From the NCBI RefSeq assembly GCF_004358665.1, contig NZ_SMZR01000007.1, positions 62,001 through 126,000 on the forward strand: a stretch of DNA of 64,000 bases. The letters are read 5' to 3'. Under the pieces are notes generated by a model that was given only the letters and a program-made list of their open reading frames with translations, had not been told where the DNA came from and did no database searches. Below are positions 47,491 to 56,054 of this stretch, piece after piece (the stretch's first letter is position 1; every line of letters begins with the position of its first letter). The stretch is from Jeotgalibacillus sp. S-D1 (GTDB lineage: Bacteria > Bacillota > Bacilli > Bacillales > Jeotgalibacillaceae). The translations under genes were made by a program, and so were the position numbers.

Positions 47491-47618
47491 TCTCCTTATC
47501 TTCCCCGTATGCCTTAAGCAGCATACAAGCTGGAGTTAGCACCTTTTCATAAAAACGAAGCCTATGAAGGTTGCTGAGGTTTCGCAGGGCCTTGTCCCTC
47601 CACCTCTCTTGATAAGAA
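47491..47618 (-). ncRNA. SAM-I riboswitch (S-box)
   Basis: The minus strand has CTTATCAAGAGAGGTGGAGG, then GGCCCTGCGAAACCTCAGCAA, GGTGCTAACTCCAGC and a closing GATAAGGAGAG. These are the standard S-box elements. It represses yitJ-metH when S-adenosylmethionine is plentiful. Confidence 0.96.
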
Positions 47619-47791
47619 TCCAAACTATTTAGTTAATTACAGATACTCTACTAGATGCAGTTGTTCCTGTCAATGGCTGACTTCAGATTAACAAAAGCAC
47701 AGCCTGGCCGTGCCCAATCGTTTGACCTTTCCCACTTTTTCTTTTGTGTGATACGATCAGGGTATAATAATGGCAAAAGGAGGGATTTTTT

Positions 47792-48433
47792 ATGTGCGGT
47801 CGATTTTCCCTGACTGAAAAACTGGCTGAACTTCAAGCTCATTATGAATTTGAGATGAGGGAGGAATTTTCTTATGAACCGAATGACAATATTTCTCCTT
47901 CGCAGCAAATCATGGCTGTGGTAGAAGTGGATAAGATCCGTTACCCTGTTCAGTTCCGCTGGGGTCTGATCCCCCCGTTCGCTAAAGATGAAAAAATTGG
48001 CTACAAAACGTTTAACGCCCGTTCAGAAACCGTTCAGCAAAAGCCCAGCTTTAGAAAAGCTTTTCAAAAAAAACGATGCCTGATTCCTGCAGATTCCTTT
48101 TACGAATGGCAAAAGCTTTCATCCAAAGAAAAACAGCCTTTTGCTATCAAACCTGCTTCAAATAACATTCTGACGTTCGCGGGTTTATGGGAATCCTGGC
48201 ACAAAGGGAATGAAGTGATCAGAAGCTGTACCATTTTAACTACCCGTCCAAATTCAAAAATGGAATCAATTCATGACAGGATGCCGGTTATTTTAAAAGA
48301 AGATGACTATCAATCATGGCTGTCTGCCGACACCAATGCTGACGAGCTGCAATCTTTACTGCAGCCATGCAGGGATGAGTACCTGACGCTTGATCCGGTT
48401 CCTAATGATTTTTTCAAAAGAAAAAAAGCTTAA
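47792..48433 (+). CDS. SRAP (YedK/HMCES) DNA-protein crosslink protein
   Basis: A 213-residue SOS-response-associated peptidase family member that covalently traps abasic sites in single-stranded DNA. The catalytic Cys2 follows Met1 (MCGRFSLT). Other family residues are present: NARSET, then FYEW and SIHDRMPVIL with its catalytic His. AAAGGAGGG precedes the start. Divergent from yitJ, sharing the upstream gap with the riboswitch leader. Confidence 0.93.
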   Translation: MCGRFSLTEKLAELQAHYEFEMREEFSYEPNDNISPSQQIMAVVEVDKIRYPVQFRWGLIPPFAKDEKIGYKTFNARSETVQQKPSFRKAFQKKRCLIPADSFYEWQKLSSKEKQPFAIKPASNNILTFAGLWESWHKGNEVIRSCTILTTRPNSKMESIHDRMPVILKEDDYQSWLSADTNADELQSLLQPCRDEYLTLDPVPNDFFKRKKA

Positions 48434-48515
48434 TATTTTTGGTCAGATAAAGCTGCTGAAAAAGAATTTAAAACTTCCTGTACGGCATAAAACTCATCTA
48501 ACAGGAGGCCGGTTA

Positions 48516-48635
48516 ATTTCCGCTGCAGGCGAGGCTTTCCGCGGGGCGTGCGGTGAGCCGCTTCGAGCTAACGCTCTTCAGCGTCTCACCTGTCACGCTG
48601 CATCCCGCAGGAGTCCCCCCTTCCGCTCCAATTAA
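48516..48635. repeat. GC-rich palindromic Bacillus repeat
   Basis: A GC-rich block with TTCCGCTGCAGGCG, TTTCCGCGGGGCG, TCTCACCTGTCACGCTG and CCCGCAGGAGTC. The ends can pair (CCGCTGCAGG with its late counterpart). The pattern matches a dispersed intergenic repeat often seen in Bacillus-related genomes. It lies after the SRAP gene, in sequence much richer in G+C than its surroundings. Confidence 0.7.
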
Positions 48636-48703
48636 CCTATACTTTATTACTCTACTGTGTCATTAAAAGGTTCTGTTGTTTGATAAGGTTAAAACTCAAA
48701 AAA

Positions 48704-48739
48704 AAACATAACTTCCGACTGCCCGGAAGTTATGTTTTT
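48704..48739. terminator. Bidirectional terminator
   Basis: AAACATAACTTCC / GGAAGTTATGTTT, 13-bp perfect stem with A-runs and T-runs outside, between the SRAP gene and ktrB. Confidence 0.82.
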
Positions 48740-48825
48740 CTGATGGACTGAGGCATATGTCAGCATTATAAGAGTGTCTATTTGCTGAATAACATAGTAC
48801 CAAATTCCTTTTTGCACTGCTGCTT

Positions 48826-50145
48826 CTATCCAGCCAACACATCTGATTTTGGATATTTTATTTTACTATGATCCGGTTTTGCAATTGAAAAAGCCAGGGT
48901 TAATGGACCAATTTTGCCCACAAACATGACAATAATTAATACAGTTTTTCCAATCACACTTAAGTCGCCGGTAATCCCCATTGATAAGCCGACGGTTCCA
49001 AATGCAGATACTGTTTCAAACACCAGCTCGATAAAAGACATCCCCTGCTCCGAATGAGTCAGAATAAGCAAAGCACCCACAACCAGCAGGACACTGCTCA
49101 TGGCAATAGCGAGTGATTTGAAGACCAGTTCCTGTCTGATTTCCCGATTAAATATATTTATTTCTGCTTTTCTTTTGAAAAAAGAAATCGTTGCTAAAAC
49201 GATAATTAAAAAGGTTGTAACCTTAATTCCGCCGCCAGTGGATGCGCTCCCTGCCCCAATAAACATCAGAACAATTATAAATAAAATCGTTGAGTCATCC
49301 AGGCTTGCAATATCCAAACTGTTAAATCCGGCAGTTCTTGGTGAAACGGCCTGGAAATAAGAAGCCCATAGCTTGTCATCCAGAGGAAGAGCGCCAAGTG
49401 TTAAAGGGTTGCTGAACTCGTTTAAAAAAATATACAGCATCGCTACACTATTGATGACCAGCGTTCCAAACACCATCATTTTTGTATGAAGGCTCCATTG
49501 ACGTACAGAGCGTGAATACCAGGCATCAATCAATACGGTAAACCCAATCCCGCCCAGAATAAAAAGAGCAGAAATGACAAGATTAACGGTTGGATTTCCT
49601 GCATAGGCCATTAGACTGTCAGGTCTGAGGCCAAATCCTGCATTATTGAAAGCTGATACAGCATGAAACAGGCTGAAATAAAGACCTTCCCACAAACCTA
49701 ATTCCGGCACCCATACGGTTGAAAGCATGATAACTGCAAATGTTTCAATGATTAAAGCAAAAATGGTCAACTGAATAGCTAAACGGATAATTCCTCCGGC
49801 AGCATTTTGATTTAAGGATTGCTGAATAATTAACCGTTCTTTAAACCCGATTTTTTTTCCTAACAGTAAAAAAAATAAAACTGCAAATGTCATGATGCCC
49901 AAACCACCTAATTGAATTAAGCCCATAATGACAATTTCCCCAAATAAAGTATACGTTGTTCCGGTGTCCACAACAGCCAACCCCGTAACGGTCATCGCTG
50001 AAACGGCTGTGAAAAGAGCATCGAGCCAACTTAGTGAACCATTATGAGAAAATGGCAGTTTTAAAAGCCATGATCCAATCACAATGCTTATTAAAAATAC
50101 TGCAATTAAAAGCTGGGGGGGATTTAAAGAACCGATTTTTCTCAT
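48826..50145 (-). CDS. ktrB: Potassium channel subunit KtrB (TrkH family)
   Basis: A 439-residue potassium-translocating membrane protein with four M1-P-M2 repeats. Selectivity-loop regions are visible as SAMTVTGLAVVDTG, AVSAFNNAGFGLRPDS, QAVSPRTAGFNSLDIA and ETVSAFGTVGLSMGITG. A flexible gate-like segment (FIGAGSASTGGGIKV) follows the third repeat. Together with the cytosolic KtrA ring it takes up potassium, typically sodium-dependent. It starts 5 bp after the ktrA stop. Named KtrB rather than KtrD because it is paired with ktrA behind a c-di-AMP riboswitch. Confidence 0.9.
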   Translation of the reverse strand: MRKIGSLNPPQLLIAVFLISIVIGSWLLKLPFSHNGSLSWLDALFTAVSAMTVTGLAVVDTGTTYTLFGEIVIMGLIQLGGLGIMTFAVLFFLLLGKKIGFKERLIIQQSLNQNAAGGIIRLAIQLTIFALIIETFAVIMLSTVWVPELGLWEGLYFSLFHAVSAFNNAGFGLRPDSLMAYAGNPTVNLVISALFILGGIGFTVLIDAWYSRSVRQWSLHTKMMVFGTLVINSVAMLYIFLNEFSNPLTLGALPLDDKLWASYFQAVSPRTAGFNSLDIASLDDSTILFIIVLMFIGAGSASTGGGIKVTTFLIIVLATISFFKRKAEINIFNREIRQELVFKSLAIAMSSVLLVVGALLILTHSEQGMSFIELVFETVSAFGTVGLSMGITGDLSVIGKTVLIIVMFVGKIGPLTLAFSIAKPDHSKIKYPKSDVLAG

Positions 50146-50150
50146 TTTCT

Positions 50151-50807
50151 TCAGACTCCTTGTTTTTCAAATCGATGAAGCTTGCGATTCTCTCCTATGA
50201 CGATTAATACGTCACCTTCAAGAATTTTATCTTCACCGCTTGGAGAAACCAACATATCGTGAGACCGGTAAATCCCCACAATATTACATCCGAATCGATT
50301 TCGAACATTAAGAGCCGCGATTGTCTTGCCGACAATTTTTGGGGTTGCTTTAATTTCAACCATTGAATGCTCTTCAGACAGCTCGATATAATCAATAAAA
50401 TGTTCTGATGCCAGACGGTGTGCAATCCGTTTGGCCATATCTTTTTCAGGCCGGATTACCCTGGTCGCTCCAATTTTCTCCAGGACCTTTTGATGATATA
50501 GACTGGATGCTTTCACCCAGATTTCTTTAACATCCAGATCAGTTAAAATGATCGTGGTCAGAATACTTGCCTCAATATTTTCACCAAATGAAACAACCAC
50601 CAAATCAAAATTTCGTATTCCCGCCTGTAAAAGCAGCTGTTCATCCTGTGCATCACCATGAACCACGTGAGTTGCCAGATGACTGAATTTATCAACAACC
50701 TCAGGGTCACGATCCATCGCGAATACCTCTGCTCCAATTTGATGAAACTCTTCTACTAAATGGCCGCCAAAACTTCCGAGGCCAAGCACTGCAAATTGTT
50801 TTCTCAT
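50151..50807 (-). CDS. ktrA: Potassium channel regulatory RCK subunit KtrA
   Basis: A 218-residue cytosolic regulator. The N-terminal RCK domain holds the nucleotide-binding VLGLGSFGGHL and acidic AMDRDPEVV motifs. The C-terminal RCK_C domain (about 135-218) can bind c-di-AMP in the family. It forms the octameric ring gating KtrB. The ATG at 50805-50807 with AAAAGG fits better than the ATG 9 nt upstream. First gene of the ktrAB operon under the c-di-AMP riboswitch, so both RNA and protein may sense the same second messenger. Confidence 0.9.
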   Translation of the reverse strand: MRKQFAVLGLGSFGGHLVEEFHQIGAEVFAMDRDPEVVDKFSHLATHVVHGDAQDEQLLLQAGIRNFDLVVVSFGENIEASILTTIILTDLDVKEIWVKASSLYHQKVLEKIGATRVIRPEKDMAKRIAHRLASEHFIDYIELSEEHSMVEIKATPKIVGKTIAALNVRNRFGCNIVGIYRSHDMLVSPSGEDKILEGDVLIVIGENRKLHRFEKQGV

Positions 50808-50867
50808 GTTTACCATCCTTTTTACTCAAGCGTAATCTTACCTGCTGCAGTGAAACAATTTCCCATG

Positions 50868-50898
50868 CAAAAAAACCACGAGGAACAAACCCTGTGGT
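50868..50898 (-). terminator. c-di-AMP-riboswitch terminator
   Basis: CCACAGGG / CCTCGTGG imperfect stem followed on the minus strand by TTTTTTTG, between the aptamer and ktrA. Confidence 0.75.
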
Positions 50899-50934
50899 CA
50901 CAGATCATGGCTCACAAGTAATGTATTCTCTCTC

Positions 50935-51072
50935 TATAACGCTTGCGGGGTTAGCTGTCGGATTAGGGTTATGAGAGTAACCCTGCCTTTTAAAGGCTTC
51001 ACCCCTAGCCAATATGACTTGGCAAAACGGGTCCCCCGCTTTCGAAATAACGAAATTCAGCGACTTAGAATC
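50935..51072 (-). ncRNA. c-di-AMP (ydaO/yuaA) riboswitch
   Basis: The minus strand carries GCTGAATTTCGTTATTTCG, GGGGGACCCGTTTTG, GGGGTGAAGCC, and AATCCGACAGCTAACCCCGC followed by AAGCG. These are the conserved elements of the class in order. High c-di-AMP would stop ktrAB expression and limit potassium uptake. Confidence 0.94.
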
Positions 51073-51192
51073 TTTACTATGAAAGCTATATTACTCCCAT
51101 GCATCAAAAGAGTAAAGAGGATTTACAAAAAAATAAATTTGCGGGAAACTGTTCTAAAGACATATACTTCTTGAAAGAATAATTTATTGAGT

Positions 51193-51219
51193 TAGTTATT
51201 CAAAAAGAATGAATAACTA
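51193..51219. repeat. 9-bp inverted repeat upstream of adeC
   Basis: TAGTTATTC / GAATAACTA with a 9-bp gap, 40 bp before adeC. It may be an operator or a weak hairpin. No purine riboswitch is visible. Confidence 0.4.
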
Positions 51220-51258
51220 CCCCATCAATTAGAGATATAAAATGAAAGGAGACACACC

Positions 51259-53010
51259 ATGACCATCCAGCAAAACCCTTCAATTGAAGAATACACAAAA
51301 CGAATAGGGGTCTCTCAGCGCAAACTTCCGGCAGATCTGGTGATAAAAAACGGGAAAATTATTAATGTTTATACATTAGAAATCATTTCTGCTGATATCG
51401 CTATTGCAGACGGATACATCGCAGCGATCGGAGAGAATTATGAAGGACTGCAAGTTATTGATGCGGATGGATGTTTTTTATCCCCTTCCTTTATCGATGG
51501 GCATATCCATATAGAATCCACCAATTTAACTCCTTCAGAGTTTGCAAAGGCAGTATTGCCCCATGGTGTTACGACCATTATTACCGACCCGCATGAAATA
51601 GCCAATGTATTAGGAAAAAAAGGCATTGAGTACATGCTGAATAATGCGGAGGGACTCCCTATGGATATTTTTTACGTCCTCCCCTCCAGTGTTCCCGCCA
51701 CATCGTTTGAGCATGCAGGTGCATTGTTAAAAGCAGAGGACTTGAAACCATTTTATGATCACCCCAGCGTAATTGGTTTAGCAGAGGTGATGGATTATCC
51801 AGCGGTAATGAATGCGGACAGTGATATGCTTCATAAAATCAAGGATGCAGCTCATTACTCCGGATTAATTGATGGTCATTTAGCCGGACTTTCCACAAAT
51901 GAAATTAACGGTTATTTATCTGTAGGCATAAGAAATGATCATGAGTGCACTACAGCAGCCGAAGCACTTGAACGAGTAAGACTTGGAATGCGTGTCATGA
52001 TACGGCAGGGCTCCGGCTCAAAAAACCTGCCTGCATTATTGGAGGCAGTTAATGAAAAGAATGCTTCCCGCTTTTCTTTTTGCACCGATGATAAGCATAT
52101 CGATGAGCTGATTGAAGAAGGCAGTATCAATCATTGTGTCAAAGAAGCTATTGCTTTGGGGCTTGATCCGCTGACAGCTTATCAGATGGGCACACTTAAT
52201 GCTGCACAGGTTTACCAACTACATGACCGCGGAGCGATCTCACCAGGCATGAAGGCAGATATTCTGGTTGTTTCTGATTTGGAAAAGGTAGATATTAAAA
52301 CTGTAATAAAAGATGGGAAAGTCATTGCGCATAATTCTGCTCTTATTAAAGAGTGGCCCCATACAACAAGCGGGCTGGAAGGCTGTGTGGAATCGGTCAA
52401 TATGAAGCCGATCACGGTCACAGACCTTAAAATTAAACCGGAGGAAGCGATTGCCAACATCATAGAGATCATTCCAAACCAAATTGTAACGAGGCATACC
52501 AAATCAACCGTTCCTACAGACTCTGAAGGCTATTTTCTTCCTTCAGCAGAGCAAGATCTGCAAAAACTCGTAGTAGCAGAACGCCATCATGCCAGAGGCA
52601 CTCTCGGGGCTTGTATTGTAAAAGGGTTTAATCTCACACCGGACAGTGCGATCGCATCCACCGTTGCCCATGACTCTCATAACATCATTGCAGCCGGCAC
52701 TTCCGATGAAGCAATTATGAAGGCCATCGATTGGCTCAATGATCATCAAGGCGGATTTGCAGTGGTGAAAGATGGAAAAGTAATTGGCGCGATGGAACTG
52801 CGGCTTGCAGGGTTAATGTCCATTAAGCCAATGAAAGAAGCTGCAGCAGAAATGGAAACGATTCAGCATGCACTTAAAGTTGTGTCGCCAAGCGCATCCT
52901 TTCATTTGTTTTCTATCCTTTCTTTCTTAGCACTTCCGGTTATCCCGGCTCTAAAGCTGACGGATATTGGTTTGTTTAATGTACGGACATTCAGTCACAT
53001 CAAGGTATAA
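51259..53010 (+). CDS. adeC: Adenine deaminase
   Basis: A 583-residue amidohydrolase converting adenine to hypoxanthine. The metal-binding HxH (His82, His84 in DGHIHIESTNLTP), the carboxylate-metal region (VIGLAEVMDYP, IDGHLAG) and the late SRFSFCTDDKH aspartate are all present. The adenine-deaminase C-terminal domain (about 410-575: HHARGTLGACIVKGFNL, VAHDSHNII) completes it. AAGGAGAC precedes the ATG. Serves purine salvage. Expressed alone, ending in a strong terminator. Confidence 0.95.
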   Translation: MTIQQNPSIEEYTKRIGVSQRKLPADLVIKNGKIINVYTLEIISADIAIADGYIAAIGENYEGLQVIDADGCFLSPSFIDGHIHIESTNLTPSEFAKAVLPHGVTTIITDPHEIANVLGKKGIEYMLNNAEGLPMDIFYVLPSSVPATSFEHAGALLKAEDLKPFYDHPSVIGLAEVMDYPAVMNADSDMLHKIKDAAHYSGLIDGHLAGLSTNEINGYLSVGIRNDHECTTAAEALERVRLGMRVMIRQGSGSKNLPALLEAVNEKNASRFSFCTDDKHIDELIEEGSINHCVKEAIALGLDPLTAYQMGTLNAAQVYQLHDRGAISPGMKADILVVSDLEKVDIKTVIKDGKVIAHNSALIKEWPHTTSGLEGCVESVNMKPITVTDLKIKPEEAIANIIEIIPNQIVTRHTKSTVPTDSEGYFLPSAEQDLQKLVVAERHHARGTLGACIVKGFNLTPDSAIASTVAHDSHNIIAAGTSDEAIMKAIDWLNDHQGGFAVVKDGKVIGAMELRLAGLMSIKPMKEAAAEMETIQHALKVVSPSASFHLFSILSFLALPVIPALKLTDIGLFNVRTFSHIKV

Positions 53011-53043
53011 AAAAAGCTTCCCATCAAATGGGAAGCTTTTTTA
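53009..53043. terminator. Bidirectional terminator after adeC
   Basis: AAAAAAGCTTCCCAT / ATGGGAAGCTTTTTT with a 3-nt loop. It serves adeC and the convergent STAS gene. Confidence 0.93.
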
Positions 53044-53784
53044 TACCAATCGTTTAATCGTGTGCTTCAAGGTATTAATAAAAACAGCGTGGTCCAGCAT
53101 ATGATGCTGATTCAACAAGTCCACATGCTCAGGCTTAACACCTGATATATACGTCTTTGCCCCCATAAGTGAACAGTTTTTAATAAGTTCCTTTAACTGG
53201 TTAATTCCTTTCGGCTCAAGAGAGGAAACCGATTGCAAATCCACAATCAGCTCGTCTATTTGGCTGTCCGAAACATGTGACAGGATTCTTGTTTTACTCT
53301 CCGCCAGAAGAGTTCCGTCCAATGCGCCAAAAATCGGAATTAGTATTACCGTTGGCGACAGATGAATAACAGCAGTGGATAGTTCCTGAATTCTCTTAAA
53401 AGATGTAAGGAGCTGCTGATTTTTCAAGACCAGTTCCATATCACTGTCCTGCAGCCTGAGCTTATGCTCATTGATTGTTTTCATCAGGTTTGCCAACAGC
53501 TCATCCTGCTGTTGAAATAAAATGGTACATGCTTCACCAGTCCACTTAAAATGGAGGGTATAAAGAGAAGTGATATTTTCCGCAGTTTTCATATTTAACT
53601 CAATCTTAGATTGTTTAGGATCAGTCAAAAACTTCTTCGCTTTTTCTATACTTTCTTTATCAACCCATTCGAGAAAACTGTCTGCATGGCTAAACAGCCT
53701 AATTGCATCTTCTGAGGATTGCACAATGTTCATGTGTCGATCCATTACAATCGATGGAAGAGGCAATGAATCAATGTTGCTCAA
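53041..53784 (-). CDS. STAS-domain protein with N-terminal sensor-like domain
   Basis: A 247-residue soluble protein. A PAS-like region (about 8-90: LPSIVMDRHMNIVQSSEDA) and a coiled coil (95-135) precede an RsbR/RsbS-like STAS domain (about 138-247: VILIPIFGALDGTLLAESKT, IDELIVDLQSVSSLEPKGIN, LMGAKTYISGVKP). The usual phospho-acceptor Thr is not in its normal place (LEPK at 189-192); Ser185, Ser187 and Ser188 lie just before. It overlaps the B12-sensor gene by 4 bp, so the two proteins are made together. Possibly a stressosome-like partner converting the B12 sensor state into a signal; that is an inference. Confidence 0.8.
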   Translation of the reverse strand: MSNIDSLPLPSIVMDRHMNIVQSSEDAIRLFSHADSFLEWVDKESIEKAKKFLTDPKQSKIELNMKTAENITSLYTLHFKWTGEACTILFQQQDELLANLMKTINEHKLRLQDSDMELVLKNQQLLTSFKRIQELSTAVIHLSPTVILIPIFGALDGTLLAESKTRILSHVSDSQIDELIVDLQSVSSLEPKGINQLKELIKNCSLMGAKTYISGVKPEHVDLLNQHHMLDHAVFINTLKHTIKRLV

Positions 53785-54455
53785 ATGTCGTCTCCTCCCT
53801 CAATGGTACTGCCATTCATCCAGTTGCGTAAGTCTTCAGGCATACGCACCATAGTAACACGGTTTGTGATAGAGTCCAGCTGCTCCTCTGTTGACAGTGA
53901 TAAATAACGACCGCCAATTAAAAGCTCGGTTGTATCCAGTGTTTGCATTAAACCTTCAATATATGAAGGCATTTTTTTCCCTTGTTCAAGCATACTTGCT
54001 GACACGCCAACAACATCCGGTTGCCATGCAGCTGCCATTTTCGAAGCATATTCGAGTGGAAGATTAGCTCCCATCATTCGGACCTCATACCCTGCTTCTT
54101 CAAATAATTGGGCAGTCATACGAATCCCCAGATCATGCTCTTCATGTTCGACACAAAAGAATAGAGATTTCCCCTTGGTTTTATCTTTCCCATCTATGCG
54201 GGGAAGAATAATTTCATGCTTATATCTGGCCAGCGTAAAATCACAGGTAGACGTTGCTAGATGCTCATCTGCTACCGTTATTTCGTTTTCCTGCCACAAG
54301 CGTCCCACTTCTACCATAGAAGGAGTAATAATATGATGAAAAATATGGTCTGTTCCATGACCTTGATTCACAGCACGCTGGATAACGTTCCAACCTGCCT
54401 CCTGATCACCTGTTAAAATGGCGTCAGTAAATGAACGGATCGTATCGTTCATCAT
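53781..54455 (-). CDS. Cobalamin-binding sensor protein (CarH-like, no DNA-binding domain)
   Basis: A 224-residue protein. A four-helix cap carries the exact W-x9-EH motif (Trp54, Glu64, His65) that in CarH-type photoreceptors lies over adenosylcobalamin. The Rossmann B12 domain has E-x-H-x-x-G (Glu105, His107, Gly110), with His107 as likely lower cobalt ligand, then the SxL-type loop (VVGVSASM) and GG strand (LLIGGRYL). No DNA-binding domain is attached. It probably senses light or B12 and passes the signal to the STAS protein encoded next. Ribosome binding site GGAGGGAGC. Confidence 0.85.
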   Translation of the reverse strand: MMNDTIRSFTDAILTGDQEAGWNVIQRAVNQGHGTDHIFHHIITPSMVEVGRLWQENEITVADEHLATSTCDFTLARYKHEIILPRIDGKDKTKGKSLFFCVEHEEHDLGIRMTAQLFEEAGYEVRMMGANLPLEYASKMAAAWQPDVVGVSASMLEQGKKMPSYIEGLMQTLDTTELLIGGRYLSLSTEEQLDSITNRVTMVRMPEDLRNWMNGSTIEGGDDI

Positions 54456-54584
54456 GATGCTCCCTCCAATCTTGAACCTTTCAATCAGTCAGTTTTCTCA
54501 TAAGATAAATTGTCAGCTTTGAAGAGGTAAAAGTCAATTCTGCCGCTTGTTCTAAAATATTTAATGTCTAAAACCTTCTTTCTT

Positions 54585-54642
54585 TTTTAAATAAGCATGC
54601 CGTTCTAAAGGCCTGGTACTTCTCCTTTTGAACGGCATGCTT
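54585..54642 (-). terminator. yfmL terminator
   Basis: AAGCATGCCGTTC / GAACGGCATGCTT, 13-bp stem with a 24-nt loop, T-rich on the minus strand, 6 bp past the yfmL stop. Confidence 0.78.
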
Positions 54643-54647
54643 AAAAA

Positions 54648-55769
54648 CTATTGCTTAACGGTTTCCCATTCCCCGCGGTAAATCGTTACTTCTTCGAGAT
54701 CCGCTTCTAGATCCCGTGCATAACGTTTTATTTGTTTGACTTCCATAGGGGAAACAAAAGATAAAACAGTCCCCGGTGCCCCTGCTCGGCCAGTTCGGCC
54801 GGAACGATGAATGTATTGATCTAAATCGTCTGCAAGATCCATATGAATGACATACGTTACATCCGTGATGTCCAATCCCCTGGTGGCTACGTCTGTAGCA
54901 AGCATCAAAGGCAAATCGCCTTTTCTGAATTTGCGCATGGAAGCAGCACGCTCTTCTTTTGTCAGATCGCTGTGCAGTGGAGCAATCTCCAGGTTTTTGT
55001 AGTTAAGTTTTTCAGTTGCTGTAAGCACATCACGGACTTCACGCATAAAAGCCAGAGATTTTTCTTTTTTCATTGAATCCATTCGAACAATTTTTCGGAT
55101 TAAATCGATCTTCTCCCGTGATTCACACACCATATACTGATGCTTCACATTAGACGCTGCTTGGGTATCGCGCTCCACACGAACAACTTCGGCATTTTTC
55201 ATCAATGCCTTGCCCTGCTCCTCGATTTCTTTGGGAAGAGTAGCGGAGAACAAAGCAAGCTGGCGCTGATCTGCAAGTGTACTTTTAATGATGTCATTAA
55301 TGGATTGCGTATGTTCAGGCAAAAACAGCTGATCCGCTTCATCCAGGATCAGTGTTCTCACTTCGTGTGTCTTAATCTTTTTTTGTTTAATTAACTCTAA
55401 AATACGTCCTGGTGTCCCAACAATAATATGCGGCTGTTTTTTTAATTTTTCAAGCTGCCTTTTTGGATTGGCTCCGCCGATGATAGAAGCTGCCCGAACG
55501 CCGCCAGGTTTCCCCCACGACTGCACGACGTCTAATATTTGCATCGACAATTCTTTTGAAGGCGCTAAGATGATCGCTTGCGGCAGTTTTTTTTCTGTAC
55601 TCATCTTTTCAATTAACGGAATCGCATAGGCAAGGGTCTTACCAGTACCCGTAGGCGATTCAACTAACACGTCCCGTCCATCCAGCAACAAAGGAATGAC
55701 GCGTTCCTGCACAGGCGTGAACGATCCAAACCCAGCTTCTTTCCAACTATCCTCTGTTCTAACCAACAT
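54648..55769 (-). CDS. yfmL: DEAD-box RNA helicase YfmL
   Basis: A 373-residue minimal DEAD-box helicase. Q motif FGSFTPVQERVIPLLL, Walker A SPTGTGKT, DEAD (LILDEADQLF), SAT (LFSATLP), TDVATRGLDI and HRSGRTGRAG are all intact, and it lacks the long C-terminal RNA-binding tail of CshA. In B. subtilis YfmL acts in 50S ribosome assembly. The ATG at 55767-55769 with GGAGTGG is chosen, since the upstream ATG touches its AAAGGA. Confidence 0.9.
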   Translation of the reverse strand: MLVRTEDSWKEAGFGSFTPVQERVIPLLLDGRDVLVESPTGTGKTLAYAIPLIEKMSTEKKLPQAIILAPSKELSMQILDVVQSWGKPGGVRAASIIGGANPKRQLEKLKKQPHIIVGTPGRILELIKQKKIKTHEVRTLILDEADQLFLPEHTQSINDIIKSTLADQRQLALFSATLPKEIEEQGKALMKNAEVVRVERDTQAASNVKHQYMVCESREKIDLIRKIVRMDSMKKEKSLAFMREVRDVLTATEKLNYKNLEIAPLHSDLTKEERAASMRKFRKGDLPLMLATDVATRGLDITDVTYVIHMDLADDLDQYIHRSGRTGRAGAPGTVLSFVSPMEVKQIKRYARDLEADLEEVTIYRGEWETVKQ

Positions 55770-56054
55770 CAATCTTCCACTCCGTTCTTTACTTTTCATT
55801 CCTTTATTCTACCACCGAATGAAGAATTTTGGTAACGGTTTACCTGCATTAAGGTAATCGCGCCCCTGTAAGGCAGGAATATGAATGAAAACTCGTACTG
55901 TTACCCTGTACCCTTTTTTGGATTTATTTAATACAAATGAAAAATGTGACAGCGGCACAAACTTAACTAAGAAGGAAGACATAGGGATTATTGTTGTAAA
56001 GATGGGTATGTATAATATGATACAAAGAATGGAAATTAGAATGGAGGCTGATTT

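Noticed and set aside
51090-51258. Purine riboswitch upstream of adeC
   Set aside because: No conserved purine aptamer loops are present; only a 9-bp inverted repeat is seen.
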